A stretch of DNA of 64,000 nt, from positions 314,769 through 378,768 of the forward strand of contig NZ_JONM01000002.1 in the NCBI RefSeq assembly GCF_000711875.1. Reading direction: 5' to 3'. Below are positions 24,954 to 33,633 of this stretch, piece after piece. The notes beneath the pieces are model-generated. The model worked only from the letters and a program-made list of their open reading frames with translations. It was not told where the DNA came from and did no database searches. Source of the DNA: Andreprevotia chitinilytica DSM 18519. Lineage in GTDB: Bacteria; Pseudomonadota; Gammaproteobacteria; Burkholderiales; Chitinibacteraceae. The translations under genes and the position numbers were made by a program. Every line of letters starts with the position of its first letter. Position 1 is the first letter of the stretch.

Positions 24954-25838
24954 GTTCAACCGATTCCAATTCGCCGTCCGCATATTAAAGAACCCCGATT
25001 CCTTGTACGCCCGCTCGATCACGCCCTTTTCGCGCAACATCGTCAGACCTTTTTCCAGCGCCTGGGCGGTTTCGTTGCCGTTGGGGGCGAGTTTGCTCAC
25101 GAAGAGATGGCGGCTGCCCTGCAGGCCGACCTTGACGTTGGGAATCGGCACGAACTTGTGGCCGGCGGCTTCCAGCGACATATCCGCGGTGGGCTGGAAC
25201 GGCGCCAGTAGCACGTCGGCACGATGCTTGACCACCATGCCGACCATCGAATCCCAGCTTTGCGTTTTCAGTACCTGGCTGAACTTGAGGCTATCGAGCG
25301 TCATGACATCCGGCTTCCAGCTCTCGGCCACGACGGCGGTGAGCTTTTGCACTTGTGGCAAGGTCTTGGCGGCCAATGCATTCGCGTTGTCCGGCGTGGT
25401 GTAGAGCCCGGCTTCGAATTCACCTTGGCGAATGAGCGGCGGGCTGACGAACACCTTGTCTTCCAGCGATTTGAGGTCGACCATCCAGGCGGTATTGCCG
25501 CCCATGGTGGCGTTGCCGGAGAGGATTTCCTTCAGGTAGCGGCTGTAGGAGTCGCTGCTGTTATCAACCTTCACCAGCCGCACCGGTCGTTTCAGGCCGC
25601 CGAGCGCCAATGCCTGTTGCACCAGTACCAGCTCGACCACATCGCGGCGTGAGCCGTCACCGTCGAAACGGGTCAGGGTCAGCGGGTCGCGGGTGCCGAT
25701 GAAATGCTGGTAGTCGTTGTAAACGTCTTGCTGGGTGAGGATGGTGATGGGGTCGTTATCGGCTGACCATGCCATCGGTGCGAACAGCGTGCAGGTCAAC
25801 AATGCGAGCAGGGTGCGACGGGAAAGGGCGGGCGACAT
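24951..25838 (-). CDS. Periplasmic solute-binding protein, family 3-like
   Basis: About 295 residues, starting at ATG 25838 behind GAGGAG; a longer open frame to 25952 has no ribosome site. The signal peptide is MSPALSRRTLLALLTCTLFAPMAWS. The mature part resembles the polar amino-acid-binding fold (ITILTQQDVYNDYQHFIG, GNTAWMVDLKSLEDKVFVS, HRADVLLAPFQPTAD, LEKGLTMLREKGVIERAYKESGFF). The usual ligand-binding Arg/Asp motifs are not obvious. No permease or ATPase gene is adjacent, so it may serve signalling or an unlinked transporter. The ligand is unknown. Confidence 0.8.
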   Translation of the reverse strand: MSPALSRRTLLALLTCTLFAPMAWSADNDPITILTQQDVYNDYQHFIGTRDPLTLTRFDGDGSRRDVVELVLVQQALALGGLKRPVRLVKVDNSSDSYSRYLKEILSGNATMGGNTAWMVDLKSLEDKVFVSPPLIRQGEFEAGLYTTPDNANALAAKTLPQVQKLTAVVAESWKPDVMTLDSLKFSQVLKTQSWDSMVGMVVKHRADVLLAPFQPTADMSLEAAGHKFVPIPNVKVGLQGSRHLFVSKLAPNGNETAQALEKGLTMLREKGVIERAYKESGFFNMRTANWNRLN

Positions 25839-26098
25839 GGTAGGCTCCTCGTTGTAGTTGTAAGTGTCTGCACTTGCCATCATCGCAAGGCTTACAGGTG
25901 TACGCAATCCGCTCCGGCGCTTCTGCCGGCCCGTTCGTCGCCCATGCCGCATGAATACAATGCCCGGTCATGGCAGAACTGAAATAGAAGTACGCTATCA
26001 ATCGCATCAAGTTTCCCGATTGGACGTCTGTTCGACCGACGTCTATCTTCCCTTGAACCTGAATTACCCCCGAACTTCGTAAACCCAAGGAGACCATC

Positions 26099-26701
26099 AT
26101 GGCCGTTCTCGTAGGCAAGCAAGCCCCTGATTTCACTGCAGCAGCCGTACTCGGTTCCGGCGAAATCGTTGAAAACTACACCCTGAGCCAAGCCGCCAAG
26201 GGCAAGTACGCCGTGGTGTTCTTCTACCCGCTTGACTTCACCTTCGTGTGCCCGTCCGAACTGATCGCCTTCGATCACCGTCTGGAAGAGTTCAAGAAGC
26301 GCAATGTCGAAGTGATCGGCGTCTCCATCGACAGCCAGTTCACCCACAGCGCATGGCGCAACACCCCGGTTGAAAAGGGCGGCATCGGCCCGGTCGGCTA
26401 CACCCTCGTGGCTGACCTGAAGCATGAAATCGCCAAGGCCTACGACGTGGAGTCCGCTGATGGCGTGGCCTTCCGTGGCACGTTCCTGATCGACAAGAGC
26501 GGCGTGGTGCAACACCAGTACGTCAACAACCTGCCGCTGGGCCGCAACATCGACGAAACCCTGCGTCTGGTCGATGCGCTGCAGTTCACCGAAGAGCACG
26601 GCGAAGTTTGCCCGGCTGGCTGGAACAAGGGTAAGAAGGGCATGAAGGCCGACGCGGCCGGCGTGGCTGAATACCTGGCTGCGGAGGCTGCCCAGCTCTG
26701 A
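26099..26701 (+). CDS. Typical 2-Cys peroxiredoxin (AhpC/TSA family)
   Basis: 200 residues. Reduces hydrogen peroxide and organic hydroperoxides in the cytoplasm. The peroxidatic Cys51 is in [14 protein letters not shown] and the resolving Cys171 in HGEVCPAGW; the conserved active-site Thr (T48) and Arg (R126, in GVAFRGTF) are present. AAGGAGACC precedes the ATG by 5 bases, a strong site. The gene stands alone with its own terminator. No ahpF-type reductase is adjacent, so reduction is likely by thioredoxin. Confidence 0.95.
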   Translation: MAVLVGKQAPDFTAAAVLGSGEIVENYTLSQAAKGKYAVVFFYPLDFTFVCPSELIAFDHRLEEFKKRNVEVIGVSIDSQFTHSAWRNTPVEKGGIGPVGYTLVADLKHEIAKAYDVESADGVAFRGTFLIDKSGVVQHQYVNNLPLGRNIDETLRLVDALQFTEEHGEVCPAGWNKGKKGMKADAAGVAEYLAAEAAQL

Positions 26702-26725
26702 TTCGCTGGCTGTACCCGTCTACGA

Positions 26726-26753
26726 AAACCGCCGGATTATTCCGGCGGTTTTT
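26726..26753 (+). terminator. Rho-independent terminator
   Basis: AAACCGCCGGA / TCCGGCGGTTT stem with a TTAT loop followed by TTTGTTT, 25 bases after the peroxiredoxin stop. Confidence 0.9.
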
Positions 26754-26781
26754 GTTTGTCCGCCAGATCGGTAGGTCGGGG

Positions 26782-26797
26782 TGGCTTGCACTATGCT
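26782..26797 (+). promoter_or_regulatory. Weak sigma-54-type promoter candidate for the chemoreceptor gene
   Basis: TGGCTTGCACTATGCT has the invariant GG and GC at exact N10 spacing, but only a partial match between them. It is 45 bases upstream of the chemoreceptor ATG. Confidence 0.35.
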
Positions 26798-26841
26798 GTC
26801 TTGAGTGTTTCTGCGGTTATATACGAGCCTTGGAGCCAGCC

Positions 26842-28455
26842 ATGACCATTTCCCGCAAGCTGATCGTTTCCTACGCCTTGATGGTGCTCTTTGCCGCGAT
26901 CATGGGCATGGTCGGCATCTCGTCCTTGTCCCGATTGTCCAGCGCGGTCGATGACGTCACCGGTGTTGCGATGCCGAGCGTGCAATATTCGCTGTCGATG
27001 CGAGCCGACTTGATCGATTTCCGTAATCGCGAAACCCAGCTACTGATCGCGAAAGACGACGCAGAAATCAAGGACACGATTCAGCGCCAGCAACAGAATC
27101 TCGACGATCTGGCCAAGCATGAAGCCGCCTATGCGGCCCTGATCAATGCGCCGGAAGAAAAGGCGATGAACGAGGCTTACCTCGGGGCCAAGCGCACATA
27201 CTTCCAGTCCGACCAGCAATTTCGCGCCTTGGTGGCGGGTGGTCAGCACGATGCCGCGCTGGCGTATTTCCGTGGCGATAGCCGCAAAGCCTTCCGCAAC
27301 TTCCTGCCCACCATCGACAAGATCGTCGAATACAACGCGAAAGTAGCAACGACCAGCAGCGAGGCCGCCCACGCCGCGTTTTCATCCGGCCGCAGCCAGA
27401 TGATCATGTGGATCAGCCTGATCCTGATCGCCAGCGTGCTGCTTGGCTTGTGGTTGATTCCGGCCATCGTGCGGCCATTGCGGCGTATGCAGGCCACCAT
27501 TGTCGAAATTGGCGAGCGGCTTGATTTCACCCGTCAGGTCGAAGCGGGCCGGCATGACGAGATCGGACTGACTGCTGTCGCATTCAACCAGTTGGTCGAA
27601 TCGGTTCGGCAAGCCTTGCGCAGCATCATCGGTGCATCCGACGAGTTGTCCACGTTGTCGGTCCGGCTGGCTGATTCATCAGGGCGGGTGTCGGATGACT
27701 CAGCCAAGCAAAGCGACGCTTCCAGCACGATGGCTGCAGCGGTCGAGCAACTGACCACCAGCATCGCCCAGGTATCGGAGAGCGCGGATGTGGCGCTCAA
27801 GGCGTCCGGCGAGGCCGATGGGCACGCCCGGCGTGGTGGCGGTGTAATCAACGATGCCGTGGCGGAAATGGAAGGCATCGCGATCACGATTCGCGAAGTC
27901 GCTGGCAGCATCGAGCGCTTGGGGCAGCAGTCGACCGAGATCACCAGCATCGTGCAGGTCATTCGCGATGTGGCCGACCAGACCAACTTGCTGGCGCTCA
28001 ATGCCGCGATCGAGGCTGCGCGTGCCGGTGAACAAGGGCGCGGCTTTGCCGTAGTGGCCGATGAGGTGCGCAAATTGGCCGAACGCACTCGCCTCGCCAC
28101 CCAAGACATCACCATCAAGATCGGCAGCATTCAGCATGCCTCGCAAGAAGCAGTGCAAGGCATGAGCGGTGCGGTGATCCGCGTTAATCGGGGCGTCGAG
28201 CTGGCTGGCGAGGCGGGCAAGTCCGTCGTCGACATCACGGACGGCGCGCGCCGGGTCGAATCGGAAATCCAGGTCATCGCCGAAGCGCTCAAGGAGCAAA
28301 GCGAAGCCAGCCATATCCTGGCCGGCAACGTCGAAAAGATTTCGCAGATGTCGGAAGAAAACAGCGTGATTGCCGGCGAGACGACGCAGCTGGCCCGGTC
28401 GCTGCGCGCATTGGCCGAAACGATGCGTGGCACGGCGGGGCGATTCGCGACTTGA
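26842..28455 (+). CDS. Methyl-accepting chemotaxis protein, four-helix-bundle sensor
   Basis: About 537 residues from ATG 26842 (TTGGAG upstream); the frame is open from 26752 but the extra leader is not protein-like. TM1 (about 10-30) is followed by a helical periplasmic 4HB-type sensor ([20 protein letters not shown] region), TM2 (about 190-210), HAMP ([19 protein letters not shown]) and the signalling hairpin with intact tip ([36 protein letters not shown]). No C-terminal CheR/CheB-tethering pentapeptide (ends RGTAGRFAT). It senses an unknown small molecule and controls CheA. Confidence 0.94.
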   Translation: MTISRKLIVSYALMVLFAAIMGMVGISSLSRLSSAVDDVTGVAMPSVQYSLSMRADLIDFRNRETQLLIAKDDAEIKDTIQRQQQNLDDLAKHEAAYAALINAPEEKAMNEAYLGAKRTYFQSDQQFRALVAGGQHDAALAYFRGDSRKAFRNFLPTIDKIVEYNAKVATTSSEAAHAAFSSGRSQMIMWISLILIASVLLGLWLIPAIVRPLRRMQATIVEIGERLDFTRQVEAGRHDEIGLTAVAFNQLVESVRQALRSIIGASDELSTLSVRLADSSGRVSDDSAKQSDASSTMAAAVEQLTTSIAQVSESADVALKASGEADGHARRGGGVINDAVAEMEGIAITIREVAGSIERLGQQSTEITSIVQVIRDVADQTNLLALNAAIEAARAGEQGRGFAVVADEVRKLAERTRLATQDITIKIGSIQHASQEAVQGMSGAVIRVNRGVELAGEAGKSVVDITDGARRVESEIQVIAEALKEQSEASHILAGNVEKISQMSEENSVIAGETTQLARSLRALAETMRGTAGRFAT

Positions 28456-28464
28456 GTGAGTCAT

Positions 28465-28540
28465 GTAGCCCGGACGGCTTGCCGGCCCGGGGCTCTCTCT
28501 TTTGCTGCAGTGGCCCCGGCCGGCAAGCCGTCCGGGCTAC
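28465..28540. repeat. Palindromic repeat, family A
   Basis: Arms GTAGCCCGGACGGCTTGCC and GGCAAGCCGTCCGGGCTAC are exact inverted complements with a GGCCCGGGG / CCCCGGCC interior. This is the best-preserved copy, between two rightward genes. Confidence 0.88.
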
Positions 28541-28636
28541 AAATCCCGTTTTACCTCTCGTCTACAGGCTTTGCCTTTCGTCTTTTATTTTCCAGCGGGA
28601 TAAAATTGCGCTTTCCCTGTCTGCCCACGGTTCCCG

Positions 28637-29788
28637 ATGTCTCAGCACGTGATCGCGCCACCCGCCAGCGGCGTGAGCCCCCAAACCTGGTATCAACACA
28701 TCGCCGGCCAGCCCGGTTTCATCGCCGATGCCGCGCAAGCCGAGGCCATTGCCCGACTGGAGTTGCTCTGGCAGCAGTTGGTTGAATTCAAAAAGAAACG
28801 TAGCCGCCTGTTCGGCAAGAGCCTGTTGCCCCAGCCGGATCTACCACGTGGTTTGTGGCTATGGGGCGGGGTGGGGCGCGGCAAGAGCTTCCTGATGGAT
28901 GCCTTTTTTGCCGGCCTGCCCTACATCCGCAAAAAACGGCTGCACTTCCACCAGTTCATGCAGGAAATCCACGCCGAGCTACGCAAACAGGCCGGGAGCG
29001 ACGACCCGTTGGCGAAAGTGGCGGAAAAGTGGGCCAAGGCGGTGCGGGTGTTGTGCTTCGATGAATTCCACGTCTCCGACATTGCCGACGCCATGATTCT
29101 TGGCCGGCTGATGGAGCACCTGTTCGCACGGGGCGTGGTGCTGGTGACGACCAGTAACTACGCGCCGGATGGGCTGTATCCGAATGGCTTGATGCGCACC
29201 AACTTCCTGCCGACGATCGATCTCCTGAAGCGCACGCTCGATGTGCTCAGTGTCGATGGCGGTCAGGACTACCGCATGCGCACGCTGACTGCCGCACGTA
29301 CCTATCTCACCCCGTTGTCCGACGCACACAAGGCTGAACTCGGCACCTTGTTCGATGCCATTTCGACCGGCAAGGATCAATCCAAGACCCTGACCGTGGA
29401 AGGCCGCAAGGTCAACGCCGTGCGCCACGCACCGGGCATCGTCTGGTTCGATTTCGACGTGGTCTGCGGCGATGGTCGGGGGCAGACGGACTATCTGGCG
29501 CTAGCGCACCTGTATCACACGGTCATCGTCGCGGGCATTCCAAAGCTTTCCTCGCGCAATTCAAACCAGGCACGTCGCTTTACCTGGATGGTCGACGTGT
29601 TCTACGACCACCGCGTGAAGCTGATCATCAGCGCCGAGGTGCCGGCCGATCAGCTCTATACCGAAGGCGCGCAGGCGAGCGAGTTCTTTCGCACCGCCAG
29701 CCGGTTGACCGAGATGCAGAGCAAGGAATATCTGTCGCTGCCGCACCAGTCGGTGGACGAGAGCATGGCTGGCGTGACGGAGACGTAG
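28637..29788 (+). CDS. zapE: Cell division ATPase ZapE (AFG1-like)
   Basis: 383 residues. P-loop GGVGRGKSFLMDAFF around residue 77, Walker B VRVLCFDEFHVSDIADAM, sensor VVLVTTSNYAPDGLYPNGL, and the family C-terminal region TYLTPLSDAHKAEL and RRFTWMVDVFYDHRVKLIISAEV. In gammaproteobacteria ZapE associates with the Z-ring during constriction and under low oxygen or heat. It is slightly longer than the usual ~370. Upstream is a family A repeat and no clear operon partner. Confidence 0.94.
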   Translation: MSQHVIAPPASGVSPQTWYQHIAGQPGFIADAAQAEAIARLELLWQQLVEFKKKRSRLFGKSLLPQPDLPRGLWLWGGVGRGKSFLMDAFFAGLPYIRKKRLHFHQFMQEIHAELRKQAGSDDPLAKVAEKWAKAVRVLCFDEFHVSDIADAMILGRLMEHLFARGVVLVTTSNYAPDGLYPNGLMRTNFLPTIDLLKRTLDVLSVDGGQDYRMRTLTAARTYLTPLSDAHKAELGTLFDAISTGKDQSKTLTVEGRKVNAVRHAPGIVWFDFDVVCGDGRGQTDYLALAHLYHTVIVAGIPKLSSRNSNQARRFTWMVDVFYDHRVKLIISAEVPADQLYTEGAQASEFFRTASRLTEMQSKEYLSLPHQSVDESMAGVTET

Positions 29789-29815
29789 TTTCCGCACCAA
29801 TGGCAGTACCTACGT

Positions 29816-29985
29816 CTTGAACCACAGAGGTTCACAGATGAAAGGCAAAGGCGAGAACCTGTAGGTACAGTGCAATGTAGGGCGGGTTAGCAGCTTGCTG
29901 CGTAGCCCGCCGCAGGCTGGGTATGCCACGCGAATATCCGGCGGGTAACCCGCCCTACGAAACGCTGTGTCCTCTGTGGTTCAAG
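29816..29985. repeat. Nested inverted-repeat element (MITE-like)
   Basis: Outer arms CTTGAACCACAGAGG and CCTCTGTGGTTCAAG are perfect inverted complements 170 bases end to end. Nested inside are GTAGGGCGGGTTA (29877-29889) and TAACCCGCCCTAC (29946-29958), also perfect. It resembles non-autonomous intergenic elements of the ACCACAGAGG type seen in many Proteobacteria. It has no coding frame. The next gene starts about 30 bases after the right end. Confidence 0.82.
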
Positions 29986-30014
29986 ATTTAAAGTTTTCAA
30001 CCGGAATGCCACCT

Positions 30015-30974
30015 ATGCACGCAATCGAAATCACCACCCATGGCCTGCAAAGGGGCCAAGCGCCAGTGCCCGTAGCCGGCCCCAATCAACTGTTGGTGCA
30101 GGTACGCGCAGCTGGCGTCAATCGCGCCGATTTGATGCAGGCCGCTGGCAAATATCCGCCACCGCCGGGCGAATCAAACATCCTTGGTCTGGAAATCGCC
30201 GGTGAGGTGGTGGCCGTTGGTGCGGGTGCCAGCGGCTTTGCCATTGGCGATGCCGTATTCGGTCTGGTCGGCGGTGGGGCCTATGCCGAATTCTGCGTGC
30301 TCGATGCCGCGCTAGCGCTTCACAAGCCCGAGTCCTTGACCTTTGAGCAGGCCGCGGCCCTGCCGGAAGCGTGGATGACGGCGTGGTTCAACCTGATCGA
30401 ACTCGGCGGTTTGCAATCCGGCGAGAGCGCGTTGATTCATGCTGGCGCGAGCGGCGTTGGCGCGGTGGCGATCCAGCTGGCGAAATCACGCGGAGCATGG
30501 GTGGCGACGACGGTGGGCAGCGCGGAGAAGGCTGCGTTTTGCCGCGCGCTCGGGGCCGATCTGGTGGTGAATTATCGCGAGCAGGATTTCGCCGCCGAGG
30601 TGAAAGCCGCTGGTGGGGTGGACTTCATTCTGGATGGCGTCGGCGGCGATTACCTGCCGCGTAACCAGAGTTGCCTTAACGCCGATGGCCGGTTGATCCT
30701 GATTGGTTTGCTGAATGGCACGAGTGCCGAGATCAACCTCGGCGTGATGCTGGTCAAACGCCAGCGGATTCGCGGCTCAACCCTGCGACCACAGCCACTG
30801 GCGGTGAAGGCGAAACTGGCGGCGGCATTGCGGGATGAAGTGTTGCCAGGTGTGCTGGATGGGCGGATCGGTATCCATATCAGCCGGGTATTCCCGCTGG
30901 CCGAGGCGCAGGCTGCGCATGATTGGGTGCGGGGTGGTCACAATCTAGGCAAAGTCGTTTTGCGTGCGGCGTAG
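30015..30974 (+). CDS. NAD(P)H-quinone oxidoreductase, zinc-free MDR family (PIG3-like)
   Basis: About 319 residues. A medium-chain reductase without zinc ligands: AAGVNRADLMQAAGKYPPPPG, GLEIAGEVVAVG, the NADPH-binding stretch SALIHAGASGVGAVAIQLAK near 150-170, and DFILDGVGGDYL. Members reduce quinones with NADPH. The start is ATG 30015 by family resemblance (MHAIEITTHG); ATG 30006 is possible. Both sit just after the nested repeat, which therefore forms the upstream region. Confidence 0.9.
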   Translation: MHAIEITTHGLQRGQAPVPVAGPNQLLVQVRAAGVNRADLMQAAGKYPPPPGESNILGLEIAGEVVAVGAGASGFAIGDAVFGLVGGGAYAEFCVLDAALALHKPESLTFEQAAALPEAWMTAWFNLIELGGLQSGESALIHAGASGVGAVAIQLAKSRGAWVATTVGSAEKAAFCRALGADLVVNYREQDFAAEVKAAGGVDFILDGVGGDYLPRNQSCLNADGRLILIGLLNGTSAEINLGVMLVKRQRIRGSTLRPQPLAVKAKLAAALRDEVLPGVLDGRIGIHISRVFPLAEAQAAHDWVRGGHNLGKVVLRAA

Positions 30975-30980
30975 CTGATT

Positions 30981-31054
30981 TTGTAGGAGCGAGCTTGCTC
31001 GCGATGGCATCGTGTCATTCACCACTGCTATCGCGAGCAAGCTCGCTCCTACAA
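30981..31054. repeat. REP-type palindrome (TTGTAGGAGCGAGCTTGCTCGCGA)
   Basis: TTGTAGGAGCGAGCTTGCTC and its exact inverted complement flank a 26-base centre. The arm closely resembles Pseudomonas REP sequences (GGGAGCGGGCTTGCCCGCG type). It lies between the convergent qor-like and mscS-like genes. I find one copy in the window. Confidence 0.85.
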
Positions 31055-31078
31055 GGTTTCTCGGACACACAATCTGCA

Positions 31079-31134
31079 CGCCTCACGCCTCACGCCTCAC
31101 GCCTCACGCCTCACGCCTCACGCCTCACGCCTCA
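31079..31134. repeat. Tandem heptamer array, eight CGCCTCA units
   Basis: Eight perfect head-to-tail copies of CGCCTCA. The last unit supplies the TCA that is the stop codon (TGA) of the leftward MscS-type gene. Imperfect TGTGAGG / CACCTCA stretches also flank the other side of that gene (32820-32930). Confidence 0.95.
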
Positions 31135-32715
31135 CCCCTCCGGCTTCTTCGCTGGGGCGAGATAGAAATCCTCCGGCTTCACCATCTTGGCCGCTTGCGG
31201 GTCTTCCACATAATGCGGGCTCATGATCTGGACGCGGTTTTCGTTGAACACGTCCTGCACATTGCCGTTGAGCACTGACAGCACGAAGATGCGCTGCGCC
31301 GGATCATCGATGGCGAAGCGCAGATGGTATTCAACGTAGAAGTCGGAGAGGGCAGTCTGGAAGACACGTGGCGCGGGCACGTTGCGGATGCCATCGGTAC
31401 GTGTTGCGCCTTCCAGCAACATCGCCTCCACCTGCCGCCACGGCGTGTCGTAGCCGATGGTGACTGAAATCTTGCAGATCACGCCGCCGCCGCGTGCCAG
31501 TCGCGAGAAATTCTTCACGCTCTGGCTCACCAGTACCGAATTGGGAATGCTCAGTTCTTCACGCAGATTGGTGTGGATCTTGGTGGCGAACAGGCCGATC
31601 TCGGCCACGGTGCCTTCTTCCGCGCCGACCGCCACGTATTCCCCCACCTTGATAGCCCGCGAGTAGATCAGGATCAGCCCCGAAGCCAGTTGGCCGACGA
31701 CGCTGGATGCGCCCAGCGACACCATCAACCCGACCATGACGGAGAGACCCTTGAACGCCTCCGTGTTCGCGCCGGGCAGATACGGGTAGATCATCGCAAT
31801 CGAGAACAGCCAGGCCGCGACGGTGAGCAGTTTGCGCGTGGTCTCGGCGGTATCGCGGTCGAAGAAAGTGAGCTGTACCCGGCCGCTTTCCAGTTGCCGG
31901 AACAGGTAGTTGATGCCTTTGGTCGCCCAGCGCGTGATCAGCAGGATCAACAGCACCACGGTCACGCTGGGTAGCGCGCTGATGATCGCCAGCGCGAAAC
32001 GGGTCAGCAGACCGATGACCTGCGCGTCGAGTTCCTCGCCCCACACGCGGGTATAGGGAAACAGGCGCAGCACAGTGGAGAGCCAGACGTAGACCACCGC
32101 GAGCACGGTGGGCCACAGCAACAAATGGCTCACCACTTTGAGCACGGTCCTGATCAGCCGCAGCGGCAGCACCTTGCGCCAATGCTTCGGGCCGGCCAGC
32201 CGATGCAGCAGATAACGCGTCAGCCGCAACCACAAACGCCACAGTCGGGAGAGCGCCCAGAACGCGGCGGCGAGCAGCACGGTGGCGAGCATCGCCTTGG
32301 CAATCGCCGTGACGTACTGGCTGGCGTTATCGAAGCCCCTGCTGTCTTCCAGCAATTGCGCGACTTGTTGTTTGGCTGCTTCCGCCTTGCCGGTCAGTGT
32401 TTCGCCGGCAGGGATGTCGACATCGTCCCGGCCGACGATGAACAGCATGTCGCCGTCGTATTGGACGATGGCGCCGGTCGCATCGGCTGTGACCGCCAGC
32501 TTGGTCGGCGAGCCGTGGCCCAGCAGGCGACGGATGCGCTTGGCCGCCGCTTCGGCCCGTTGTTCCGGCGTGAAGCCCAGCAAGGTGGCGTGCATGGTGA
32601 CGACGATGCGGTTGTTGACGGTCACATTGGCGTCGGCAGGGGCCGCTGGCGTCGCGACATCGGCCAACGCCGGGCCGTAGAGCAGGGTGAACAACAGGAC
32701 AAACAGAGCGCGCAT
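31132..32715 (-). CDS. Mechanosensitive channel of the MscS family
   Basis: About 527 residues from ATG 32715 with a signal peptide (MRALFVLLFTLLYGPALADV); the longer open frame to 32892 is not supported. A periplasmic domain (about 20-160) precedes several membrane helices. The pore-lining TM3 and beta domain are clear: GLMVSLGASSVVGQLASGLIL, RAIKVGEYVAVGAEEGTVAEIG, TKIHTNLREELSIPNSVLVSQ, then the C-terminal cytoplasmic vestibule (VEYHLRFAI). It protects against osmotic downshock or senses membrane tension. The stop codon lies in the last heptamer of a tandem repeat. Confidence 0.92.
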   Translation of the reverse strand: MRALFVLLFTLLYGPALADVATPAAPADANVTVNNRIVVTMHATLLGFTPEQRAEAAAKRIRRLLGHGSPTKLAVTADATGAIVQYDGDMLFIVGRDDVDIPAGETLTGKAEAAKQQVAQLLEDSRGFDNASQYVTAIAKAMLATVLLAAAFWALSRLWRLWLRLTRYLLHRLAGPKHWRKVLPLRLIRTVLKVVSHLLLWPTVLAVVYVWLSTVLRLFPYTRVWGEELDAQVIGLLTRFALAIISALPSVTVVLLILLITRWATKGINYLFRQLESGRVQLTFFDRDTAETTRKLLTVAAWLFSIAMIYPYLPGANTEAFKGLSVMVGLMVSLGASSVVGQLASGLILIYSRAIKVGEYVAVGAEEGTVAEIGLFATKIHTNLREELSIPNSVLVSQSVKNFSRLARGGGVICKISVTIGYDTPWRQVEAMLLEGATRTDGIRNVPAPRVFQTALSDFYVEYHLRFAIDDPAQRIFVLSVLNGNVQDVFNENRVQIMSPHYVEDPQAAKMVKPEDFYLAPAKKPEG

Positions 32716-32932
32716 GGCAGGAAAACCGGAAAGTTGGGTCGTGGTCGGCGAGACAGGACGGTGGCATGTCTTGCCAGAGGATGTCGCGATTTTCGCTGCA
32801 AACGGAGGAAAAGGGTAAGAGATGTGAGGGGAAAGGTGTGAGGAATGAGGGGTAAACCCGTTATTTTTCAAATAAGGCGCTTGTCTTGGCACGTAGCGTT
32901 AATACACTCGCCACCTCACACCTCACCAATTT

Positions 32933-32951
32933 GATAACGATTCTCATTTGT
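32933..32951. promoter_or_regulatory. Candidate Fur box
   Basis: GATAACGATTCTCATTTGT matches the 19-base Fur consensus (GATAATGATAATCATTATC) at about 13-14 positions, with both GAT...TCATT cores. It is 64 bases upstream of the DUF2325 GTG start. Confidence 0.6.
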
Positions 32952-33014
32952 GTTGTAATCGCCTCCATCGCGGTGCAGCCCACCGCAATTTCCCTTCATT
33001 TCAGGAGAACGGAT

Positions 33015-33341
33015 GTGAACGCATACCTCGTTGGCGCGGACGTGCTCGGCAATATTCCGGATCTGCTCACCCAATACGGCATCACCATCCACAAACACGT
33101 CTCGGGCCGGCACGCCGCGCATCAGCGCAAGCCAGCCAGCCTCAAGGGCGTTGATCTCATCATCTTGTTTACCGATTTTCTGGGGCATAACGTGATGCGC
33201 CATTACCGCGATCTGGCGAACGAGGAAAAAATCCGTTTCGTCGCTTGTCGGCGCTCGGTGTGTTCGCTCTCGCAGTCGCTCGACAAGATTGGCGCTTGCC
33301 AGAAGACGTGCGATACCTGCCCGAATCGCAAGCTGCACTGA
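33015..33341 (+). CDS. DUF2325 protein
   Basis: 108 residues from GTG 33015, preceded by CAGGAGAAC at good distance; the open frame begins at 32886 but runs through the Fur-box region. DUF2325 hallmarks: NAYLVGADVLGNIPDLLTQYG, HVSGRHAAHQRKP, LIILFTDFLGHNVMRHYRDLANEEKIRFVACRRSVCSL. Cys-rich end CQKTCDTCPNRKLH. Function is unknown; a redox or metal role is plausible from the cysteines. The Fur-like site suggests iron control. The stop codon touches the left arm of an inverted repeat. Confidence 0.82.
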   Translation: MNAYLVGADVLGNIPDLLTQYGITIHKHVSGRHAAHQRKPASLKGVDLIILFTDFLGHNVMRHYRDLANEEKIRFVACRRSVCSLSQSLDKIGACQKTCDTCPNRKLH

Positions 33342-33453
33342 GCGCCACCAACAAAACCCTGCTGGCGTTGTTGTGTTTGCTTGCCGTACCAGTTGTACTG
33401 TCTGCGCTTCGCACGCCTAGCCAGCACCGCTACGCTGGGTTTTGTTGGCGGCT
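33341..33453. repeat. Inverted-repeat element with CCAACAAAACCC arms
   Basis: AGCGCCACCAACAAAACCC (33341-33359) and GGGTTTTGTTGGCGGCT (33437-33453) are inverted complements apart from small indels, 12 bases exact in the core. The interior has no open frame. It begins at the stop of the DUF2325 gene. Possibly a small non-autonomous element. Confidence 0.7.
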
Positions 33454-33513
33454 CTAAACGTTGCGCCCGGCAAAGCTTGCCGCTGGCATCACAGCAACAC
33501 TCCGCACTTGATC

Positions 33514-33540
33514 GGCCCGGACATGCTTCCGGGCCTTTTT
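33514..33540 (+). terminator. Rho-independent terminator upstream of the flagellar operon
   Basis: GGCCCGGA / TCCGGGCC stem, CATGCT loop, then TTTTT. It isolates the flg promoter from transcription coming from the DUF2325 gene. Confidence 0.88.
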
Positions 33541-33587
33541 GCTGCTGTTTTTCTGCATTTGATGGCCGCCGACTGCCAACTTCCCAA

Positions 33588-33603
33588 TGGCATGATTCCT
33601 GCT
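33588..33603 (+). promoter_or_regulatory. Sigma-54 promoter of flgB
   Basis: TGGCATGATTCCTGCT: GG and GC at exact N10 spacing, with most of the TGGCACG...TTGC consensus. It would start transcription near 33614, about 20 bases before the flgB ATG at 33634. Confidence 0.72.
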
Positions 33604-33633
33604 TAGCTATGCCTAACCCAACCGGAGATGGCC

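Noticed and set aside
31079-31134. Short tandem repeats considered as a CRISPR array
   Set aside because: Seven-base units with no spacers; no cas genes nearby.
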